NCBI GenBank assembly: GCA_003956705.1
Contig: QZCP01000457.1
Span: 124,001-188,000, forward strand
From: Brevipalpus yothersi
Taxonomy: Eukaryota > Arthropoda > Arachnida > Trombidiformes > Tenuipalpidae
Length of the DNA: 64,000 nt
Reading direction: 5' to 3'
In this document: positions 55,736-64,000 of the stretch, one piece after another
Layout of the letters: each line of letters opens with the position of its first letter
How positions within the stretch are numbered: the stretch's first letter is position 1
Notes under the pieces: model-generated
What the model was told of the DNA's origin: nothing
What the model saw: the letters and a program-made list of their open reading frames with translations, nothing else
Databases searched by the model: none
Translations under genes and position numbers: made by a program

Positions 55736-56654
55736 AATATGATCTGATCAAGGGTACAAATGTCTAAAAGAAGATTACAAAATATTCCCTTTCAATGTTT
55801 GTGAGATTCGAAACTTGACAGTTATATCGGTTCTGATAGCTATCAGTTTTTCATTTACCCGAGACCCTTGTGTTCCATGGTGCTGTGAATACTTTAATCA
55901 TCGATTTCCATCCAATATAACACAATTGCGACAAAGTATCACTCACTCGCGTTCATCAAAATCTAATAAAGAGCTACAGCATCCATATCTGGTGAGAAAA
56001 TTTATTCTTCCTCGCGACTCATAGAATCAAGTTTTGTTACCTCAGGTTCTAAGTAGTCTTGCTTTTGTTTTCACTGTCTTACATCACAGCATCTGAGTCT
56101 CTAGTATAAATCAGTAGTATTTTGAAAATGTTTGGCAATTTCCATCGAAAATATAGATATCATCAGATGATATTATCGCAGAATATGATATGATCAAACA
56201 TCAACTAGAACTTGTCAGAACACGCTCATCGACTATGACCTCCTATTGCGTTCTTGAATACAGAGAAAAGCTCCAATCTCAGTTGATAGTGGTCATGATA
56301 CACTTCATAAGCTTTTTGACTTTAGCAAATCTTAGCTGTGATAATTAGGGTGCTTTAATGCTCGATTCACTCATGGAAACACTTTTTCCATCACAAAATA
56401 GCGATACTCATCTAATTTATGACGAATTTTGATTTGAACAAAGAAAATTGATCCTCGTCAAAAGTTCATCTAAGATCAAATAAAATTTTCAAAATCAAAA
56501 ATGGGCCATTTCCGGACACCTCCTTTAAATAATACGAGATACAGCTGAGCTGCCATGGATAGATGACTTACTCCATAGTTTTTCAGAAGCAAGGATGAGA
56601 GATGAGGACTATTAGAGTTCTCAATAACTTTTCGGTCACTTAATCAGGCCGCAT
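55736..56654. other. Convergent spacer, D-type/K-type unit
   Basis: Aligns with 32,874-33,700. No gene. Confidence 0.5.
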
Positions 56655-57310
56655 TGCAGTGCCAATTGAGCCAACGTGGAGTTGCAAGCGATCTCCAGTA
56701 GAGTCTATTGGGAATTTAAAAGAAAACAATTTCGGAGCTGATATTTTCAGAGTAAAATCTCAACTATCGAAAAGTTTCTAACAAAGGTTAAAAATTCATT
56801 CCTATAGGTTGAAAAGATAAAGTTACAGTGTATTACTTACAATAAATACACCACGATTTGAGAGTGTAGTTGCATCAAACGCTGTGGAAGCACCTCTATA
56901 ATCGATTCCATTGGTTTAGCTTGAATCTTGTTCGCGACATCAACTGAAACTTCGGTCATAAAGGTATGAAATAATTCTCTTCTCAGCTTGGTCACCCACA
57001 AGGAAGGTGTTCATTTTTTTCTCTACTAAATGTATGATATATTCTACCTTTCTTAAACCCCCGCTCATTTGAGGGGAAAATGAGCCAAAGTCTCACAAAA
57101 GTACGTAAAATGATGGATGCTAGCCCGTCTCGTCTTCTGTTCATTCCCTTGAAAATAGACCATGAACAATTTTTGCAATATTAAACCTGCCACCAAAATA
57201 CCTGTAAGCATACAGAGGAAAGGATTTTCTCTAGGGTAGTAATAGAGATGGTGACCATGAGCTATGCTCAGTGTTCTATCCACGAAAATCGGGTAGTTGA
57301 ATATCTGTCA
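56655..57310 (-). pseudogene. K-type receptor pseudogene, exon 1 mostly deleted
   Basis: Minus strand. Near 57,300-57,080 only the part around the second hydrophobic segment of exon 1 remains (YYYPRENPFLCMLTGILVAG), ending in unrelated sequence. Exon 2 remnants lie near 56,985-56,845 with a one-base loss (NGIDYRGASTAFDATTLSN is readable in the second frame) and a GTAAGT donor. Exon 3 near 56,700-56,655 reads TLLEIACNSTLAQLALQ. It corresponds in position and orientation to 33,700-34,860. Confidence 0.75.
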
Positions 57311-58149
57311 CACCAGATACAAAGGAATATTATTGAGATTTGACGAGTATCGGTTAACTCAATTGAACATTTTGGAATAGAAGGCTTTCTATGGACAAAA
57401 GCATCGCACCTGAATCGAATTGATCGTTTTGGTGATCTTAAGTATGAACTATTGCAAAAGTTAGGCTTGATCACCTTGGAATCATAATCAATCTGAATGT
57501 TGTTCAATTATCCTATAATAGTAATGGATATCTTGATGATCTCAAAATGCATTTACATTTGTTGATTTATAATGGCTTCTCTTATACTCGAAATCACAGA
57601 TTGCACAATATTGCAGATTAGCGTATATCATCACACGGCAGCTGTTCTCCGATTGTACCTGCATTTGAGACAATTACTGAAAATTTCCTTGAAACACTAC
57701 TGATCAATATGGGAGACTCAAATTCGCTTATGCAATATAACAAGAATAGTGGCGTGATTGCTGATTTTGTTTGTTGCAACGAACCTATTAGATTGATCAT
57801 AACAATTGTGAGAGAATGAACAACACAAGAATGAATGAATAATCTTCTAAATCAAATGATGGATGTTGGATATTGTAGACTTTTATTGAATTTTTAGGAA
57901 CAGTACTGGGTACAATTTTGTTGTAATTGATGGCTATGATGAACTGAAAGCTGATTACCTGTTGATGAATGAAGCCATTATAGAAAAGAGTAAACATATT
58001 TTTTGAATGCATAATCAAGTGATCATTATTATTATTATTGAAATCAGATAGGCTCATCGAAGATGGAAACGAAGATTTTCTATCCTCTCTATTAACATTG
58101 TATTCTTGACGAGGCTGATACTCATTACAATACCAATCAAGCCATCATC
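57311..58149. other. Spacer between receptor relics
   Basis: The left part resembles 34,640-35,330. A short ATT repeat lies near 58,026-58,038. No gene. Confidence 0.45.
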
Positions 58150-58450
58150 GAGTTGCAAGCGATTTTTAGCAAAGTCTGCTTATAGAAGAGACAGAATTCA
58201 ATTAGTGTGCTGATTTTCATAATGCGATATGAACTGTTGGCTTGAAGAAAAAATTCCTTAACAGTGAAGAGGAATTAGTTATGAATTGCGATTATGAGGC
58301 CATGATTCAATAGAGAAGCTGTGTCAATCACTGTGGAAACACTCCTGTAATCAAAACCATGAGTTTGATCTTGAATTTTGATGGTGATATATATTGGTAA
58401 TTTGGCCATGAAAAAATGAAACAACTCTTTTCTCAATCTCTTCACTTATA
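58150..58450 (-). pseudogene. Receptor relic, exons 2 and 3 only
   Basis: Minus strand. About 58,450-58,290 reads RLRKELFHFFMAKLPIYITI, then KIQDQTHGFDYRSVSTVIDT, a full exon-2 length whose donor is changed from GT to GC. About 58,190-58,155 reads TLLKIACNSMMA and then stops. No exon 1 is found upstream. Orphan 3' end of an F-type receptor. Confidence 0.7.
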
Positions 58451-59191
58451 ACAGGTAGATTTAGTTTCGTTCACTGCTCTTTATCTTTTCGAAATTTGCA
58501 TATTTGTCTGCAATAATGATGTGTGGTCTGACGGAGAAAATCATTACTCAAGTAAAGACTCATCCACGTTCATTCACATGGTCAGTTTTACTGAGGTTTC
58601 TCATCTTTTATGCTTCGATGAATATTTTATCAGGAAAAAAAGAGTTGATTGGTTTAGTTAAAATTCTTGACCGGTTGTTTCTCCAGAGGATATCACATAG
58701 GTAGAATCTTTTTTTCGAATTGATATCATGGCTGTAATTGGAATGGAAGAGCAGGAGAAGAGAGATTCCATCTCTCTTCGAATGAGCAAACAAGCACACT
58801 TGCCAGATAGAAATGGAAAAACTTTTTGTTTGTTTTTTATTTCTTCGAATCTATGTGCGAGATTGCGTAGCTTGAATATTTCATATTCCTAACATCTGAA
58901 AATAAGAACCCTCACGGAGCGATCACAGAGAGCACAATAAAAGTGATCATGATTGAGAGGGAGAGTTATTGCCTCAATTTCACCGCAGCTTGTAATTGAT
59001 AGTATACTTGTTGGAAGAAATAATAGAAGAATACATTTCGGGATTGGTAATAAGAAGATTCATAAATATCAGATCTACTCTTCTACTCGCTCTGGTTGAG
59101 AATTTCTTCGGATACTATCATCTGAGTATCATTTAAATACCTCTCATTTTCAGCTTCCATATACGATCAGAATATTTCAATCATAGCTGTG
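58451..59191. other. 5' region of receptor 59192
   Basis: The right 300 bp aligns with 38,440-38,753. No gene. Confidence 0.5.
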
Positions 59192-60562
59192 ATGGGAACT
59201 GAAGATTCTCCAGATATCAAGTTGATTGACAAATATTTGAGCAAATGGGGAATACCTATTCGAATTGATGATCAAAGAAGCGTTCAATCTTCCAAATTTT
59301 TCACGAATACTGATTATATTTCTTTGATTTCCCTTGTCTTGGTCCTCACCAGATATTCAATTCTCGTGATCTCACCAAACAAATCGGTCCATAAAGCTTT
59401 GAGTAACCAGTTCTTTTATTACCCAAAAGAGAATTTCTTCCTCTGTATTATGGCGGGAATAATGCTGTCAGGTATGATCGTTCAAAAACTGTTGATGATC
59501 TATTATAAGCAAAATCAACGGATGATGAAATGGGTCAGTATTTTTCACCACACATCTATTGATTCAGAAATTTCCGAGAAACAAAAAAGTTTTGGTGCAA
59601 AAATGAGAATCTGGCGTGTGAAAAATTTCAAGAGATGTCATATCGTCTTTTTGGCTCTTGCCTTCTATTTGGATCTATGGACATTCGTAACACATTGTAT
59701 TTATAATGAAATTGTTTATGTGCTAACAGTTGATTTCTTATGGTGGCTAGGCACTCTCCCATGTTATTACTTTTACGTTACTCAATCTATTGTGTGTCCA
59801 ATGCTGGCTACTCTCATGTTCGTGAGTTGTGAAATATATCTAGATGAACTATTATCAGATTTAAGTACTCGATCGAATGAGCAACGCTCATTACAAGGAA
59901 TAAATGAGCTCAAGAATGAAGTATTGAATATTCTCCATAAGCAGAATTCTCTTTTAAATTTCATGCAACTATGTAACAACTATTGGAAAAATTTAATCGG
60001 AATTTCCGTATTATTTGCCATAGTTGGTATAGGCACAATACTTGCGATCACTCCAAGACTTGATGGAGGGGGAAAAACAGTTCTTATAATTGGTATGATT
60101 ATCTCAACTTCCACCTTTACTCTATTTTTTCATCTTGGAAATAGAAATTTCAGGAAGGTAAGGTGTATCCAATGGATATCTATTTTGAAGAAGAACTGAA
60201 CATTTGCAAATTACAGGTAAAAAAATTGAGAAAAGAGTTGTTTCGCTTCTCAATGGCCCAATTACCAGTAGACATCAGTATCAAGATTCAAGATCAAACT
60301 TATGGATCCGATTATAGAGGAGCTTTCACAGTTTTCGATACAGCTCCACTCTTGAATTATGGCTTGCTAATTGTAAGTTTGGTGGTGTCCTCTTAACATG
60401 ATTGATTGATTTTTTTAGTTTCATTCGCGACTATCATTCTCACCTAATAGATTCCATTACTTTTAGATAATTAGCCAATCAATTTCATTCATTTTTTTCT
60501 TAAAGACTCTCCTAGAAATTGCTTGTAGTTCCATGATGGCTCAATTGGCGCTCCGTTCTTGA
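59192..60562 (+). CDS. Gustatory-receptor-like 7TM chemoreceptor (F-type)
   Basis: Exons 59192-60157, 60217-60372 and 60506-60562; predicted 392 aa. The true ATG is 59192 (MGTEDSPDIKLIDKYLSKWG). The loop between helices 4 and 5 holds the subgroup mark DELLSDLSTRSNEQRSLQG, shared with the split gene. Exon 2 contains SIKIQDQTYGSDYRGAFTVFD and exon 3 TLLEIACSSMMAQLALRS. Introns are 59 and 133 nt. It is the intact counterpart of the gene interrupted at 39132/52187 and shows what that gene looked like before insertion. Confidence 0.82.
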
Positions 60563-62014
60563 ATCATTTGATGAAGCATCGTTTTTCATCGAGTCATCAG
60601 TCATTTCAGATGACACATTCAGCGAAAATGTTAGATAAGTTGAGTTGCAAATTAAGAAGTTTCCTGCAAGATTAATATATAATTAATTGATATACCTGTT
60701 ATAATATTTAATATAAAAACTTTGTTGTGTCCATATACTATTTGATAACTCAATGGTTGGAACAGCCCGATTATCTTGAGTATTTAATTTTTTGGATCAT
60801 TTTTCCAGTCGAAAGTTTGTATTGTTATTCTCTTGTGGATATCACTTACATATCTGTTCAATTTCTGTACGCTTATTATGAAGTATCGAGTTTGCCTTAC
60901 CTTGCCTCATTGATAATATGAATGAACACTTTGATCGGCCCCTTAATTGGGTTCCAGAGGAAGCTTTTGAGTCATTTTAATGAACATTTTTTGATGAGCT
61001 TAATGAGCAATTTTTCTCCTTCTCTCTTCAACTTTTTTTGTGAGTGAATAGGCTCTGAATTCGTTTAACCTTCAGATCATTGGAATGAGATTCAAAAAAC
61101 TGGATAGTTCCCTATGGTTTACTCATAAATTTCGATTGGGAACCAATTCAAAAAGTGGATGGGGCAACGCAAAGTGAACTACCATAATTGTTCATTCAAA
61201 TATCAAGCCCTCATTCGATCTATTGGTAGCAATTGTAATAAGTGAGTTCTTCAGAAGCTGGAAGTGAGCAAAAATCTCCTCAATTGATAGAGAAGGAATA
61301 TTTTTCTCAAAAATCGAGTTTGATTTTAAGTTTTCCGCTCCCTTGTTAACCAAAATCTGGCAATGTAAATGAAAATAAACAATATTCTATTTTCAGGCTA
61401 TGTTGGTCAGCATTTGAGTTCCCAAACCATGTGGGAGTGAGTTATCAAGAATCTCGGAGTTCTCTCAATCAGCTTATTCTTTGATTGGATTGAATCTGGT
61501 TGCGAGATTATCACTCTTGCAATAATCAGTAGGCCTATATTATGATAAGAGAGCCAGAGAAATCTTATGGCTTTTCTATTCAGTGAGGAAAAGTAGTTTT
61601 CAAGCAACTGAGTATTTAATGGTACCATGTTGATACTTTTGGCCATGGAGTATTCTGAATGAAGGCATTATCTCCATAATTTCATGCTAGCCAACGCTTC
61701 TCTGAGAATATGAATGAACAGGAATCAATTACAGATGACGCTCTTTAAAAGTTGTGATGATAAAAAGAGAGAAATATTGGAAAATATTTTGCAACAACTC
61801 GTAATCGATAGATGCATCTTGAAAATCACAACGCATTTTCAGTGGGATATTGATATGACTCACGAATATATCTACATATTTTCTTGACTTGCAATAATAT
61901 TTTGAGGAGTCACTCGAAAGTATCATCAAAGTCTATTAAAAATCCTTCGTCTAATCGTAACTATCTCAATATTTCTTCACTTGACCAGTACAGTCTATTT
62001 CAATCATAATAGTA
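60563..62014. other. Conserved spacer of the receptor repeat unit
   Basis: Aligns with about 30,000-31,528 over most of its length. Short frames in it are shared only through duplication. Confidence 0.55.
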
Positions 62015-63384
62015 ATGGAGCATAATGAACCGTCAGATATGGAGTTGATTGACGAATATTTGAGAAAATGGGGAATACCTATTCAGATTGATCGTCAAAG
62101 AAAAGTGCAGTCTTCCAAATTTTTCAAGAATACTGATTATATTTCTTTAATTTTCCTTGTCATTCCCTTCGTCAGATATTCAATTCTCCTGATTTCTCAG
62201 AATAAATTACTCCATAAAGCTTTGAGTAATTATTTATCATATTATCCAGAAGAAAATTTCGTTCTGTGTATGCTCACAGAAATACTGCTGATAGGTCTGA
62301 TCGTACAAAAACTGTTGATGATATATTATCAGAGGAATGAACGAATGATGAGATGGGTCTGTAGTTTTCGGTCACCTATCTATCGTTCCTGGAAGTGCTG
62401 CGAAGCAGAAAAGCTTTGGTGAGGCGATGAAAATTTGGCTTGCAAAGAATTTGAAGACTTGCCATCTTATATTCCTGGCTACGACTGCTTATTTTGAATT
62501 ATGGATATTCATAACACATTTTATCTACAATGATATTATGTATGTGCTGACAGTTGATCTCTTGTGGTGTCTAGGCAATCTTCTATCTTATTACTTTTAC
62601 GTTACTCAATCTATTGTATGTCCAATGCTGGCTGACCTCATGTTCATATACTGTGGCCAGTGCCTCGATGGCTTATCATCGGACATGAGTAATCAAGAAA
62701 TTATAACTAGGTCATTTCGGGAAATTCATAAACTCAGGATTGAATTATTGAATATTCTTCATAAACAAAATTCTGTCTTGAGTTTCATACACCAATGTAA
62801 TAGCTACTGGAAAAATTTGATTGGAATTTCCGTTCTATCTGCTATAATCTGCTTGAGTTTAGGACTTGTGATCTCTCCCAGGCTCGATGAAAGTGGGAGA
62901 ACAGCTCTCACAATAGGCTTGGTCATCATCACGGGAACATTCGTTCCATTTTTCTATCTTGGGAGAAGAAATTTCGGGAAGGTAAAGTACAGTATATCTG
63001 AATCAGATTTCTAGTGAAAAAGAACTAAATCTATCTGTTATAGGTGAAAAAATTGAGGAAAGAGCTAATTCGTTTCTCAACCACCAAATTACCAGTTGAT
63101 GTTTGCATCAAGATTCAAGATCAAGCCTATGGATTCGACTTCATAGGAGCTTTCACAGTGTTTGACGCTGCTCCTCTATCGAATTATGGCCTCATAATTG
63201 TGAGCTATGACTAACTATTTTTGACTTGATCGTATCATTTTTCTTATCGTTCATTGACTAATGTCATCAATTAAGATTCAATTACAAAAATATCAGTGCA
63301 CTCATTGAATTCTGTCTCTTCAATCAACAGACTCTTCTAGAAATCGCTTGCAACTCGATGATGGTTCAATTGGCACTGCAATGA
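62015..63384 (+). pseudogene. D-type receptor with a single frameshift
   Basis: Exons 62015-62981, 63044-63199 and 63331-63384 are all recognisable with good splice sites. One extra base near 62,365-62,375 (TCTGTAGTTTTCGGTCAC against TCTGTACGTCTGGTCAC in the 54372 gene) shifts the frame after ...ERMMRWVCS, giving a stop soon after. The remainder (SFGEAMKIWLAKNLKTC to KNLIGISVLSA) is open in the new frame. Exon 2 includes CIKIQDQAYGFDFIGAFTVFD. Since everything else is intact, this is either a very recent pseudogene or a sequencing/assembly error. Confidence 0.75.
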
Positions 63385-64000
63385 AATGTGCACAATGTAA
63401 CAAAGAACACTACAAGATATACTCTTCCGATGTGGGTAAGATTCGAAGCTGGAAAGTTATATCGGTTCTGATAACTATCAGTTTTTCATCTACCCAAGAC
63501 ATCTGTGCTCTTTGGTTCCGTGAATACTTTGATCATCAATTTCTATCCCATATTAACCACATTCACGACAAAGTATCACTCGTGTCCATCGAAATCTAAT
63601 AAAAAGCTACAGTATCCATCACCTAATGAGGAAATTTTTCATTCTTCTTTGTGACTAACAGAATCAATCAAATGGTTTTGTTGCATAAGCTTCTAAGTAG
63701 TCTTGTTACTGTTTTAACTATCTTGCATCACCGGATCTGAGTTTCTCGTATAAATCAGTAGTGTTCTGAGAATGTTTGGCAGCTTTCGATGAAAATATAG
63801 ATATCATCAAATAATAATACATTCCTCGCATTTTTTAGGGTTGTAAATCTCAACTCTCATGCTGACCATCGTTTTCCCCATTCCGAAAACGGTTTCCTAG
63901 AAGCTGTAAAAAGTCTCACTCATTCTGAAACTTCGATCCCTTCAAAGTGGATTGACTGTATGACATACTCTGATACGATCAAGCATCAACTACAATTTGT
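63385..64000. other. 3' flank of receptor 62015
   Basis: Aligns with 55,736-56,220. The next K-type receptor would be expected just beyond the window. Confidence 0.45.

Overview
This is AT-rich nuclear DNA of an animal, and most likely an arthropod. The evidence is short spliced introns (about 50-200 nt), TATA-box genes, a subfamily-H-type ABC half transporter, and a dense cluster of seven-helix gustatory-receptor-like genes with many pseudogenes. Large clustered GR families plus ABCH genes would fit a mite such as a spider mite, but that is inference. No rRNA gene or complete tRNA gene was seen.

Left part (1-16 kb). Receptor genes (1-733 partial, 2681-3992, 5046-6484, 9410-10780) are interleaved with a family of tiny TATA-driven secreted peptides of 40-51 residues. 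These have a signal peptide and a mature part made almost only of Tyr, Lys and His. Copies lie at 1757, 7140, 8480, 11979, 13771 and 15118, with a frameshifted one at 25939. They sit in inverted duplications: about 0.94-1.9 kb with 11.96-12.93 kb, 7.04-7.44 kb with 14.98-15.37 kb, 7.96-9.31 kb with 13.06-14.46 kb, and 4.56-7.44 kb with 25.76-28.74 kb. This peptide family is my best candidate for something undescribed.

Middle (16-29 kb). An ABCH-like transporter (16150-18171) and receptor 18821-20205 are followed by an island of three unrecognised genes: a 239-aa protein with one intron, a two-finger C2H2 protein, and a broken acidic/coiled-coil gene. Next come the peptide pseudogene and the inverted receptor copy 26793-28231.

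Right part (29-64 kb). A three-gene receptor unit (F-type +, D-type +, K-type -) appears at least three times, with decay: relic 29590/31529/33700; split gene 38754+52187/54372/56655; 59192/62015/(beyond window). One unit is split by a 13-kb composite bounded by two identical-length 134-bp terminal repeats (39133-39266, 52051-52184), with a third inverted copy at 49578-49711 that has a tRNA-Trp-type primer-binding site. Inside are a broken Gag-like/zinc-knuckle/DEDDh-exonuclease coding region, a DDE transposase with a spliced SWIM zinc-finger tail, a decayed envelope-type glycoprotein, two exons of an apparently captured host gene, and a tRNA-Trp 3' half fused to the right LTR. A separate Gag relic (35289-36066) and a probable MITE (37435-38163) lie to its left.

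Receptor exon structure was worked out by comparing paralogs: exon 1 of 945-975 nt, exon 2 of 153 or 156 nt, exon 3 of 54-66 nt, all introns phase 0. No database search was possible, so family names rest on motif recognition.
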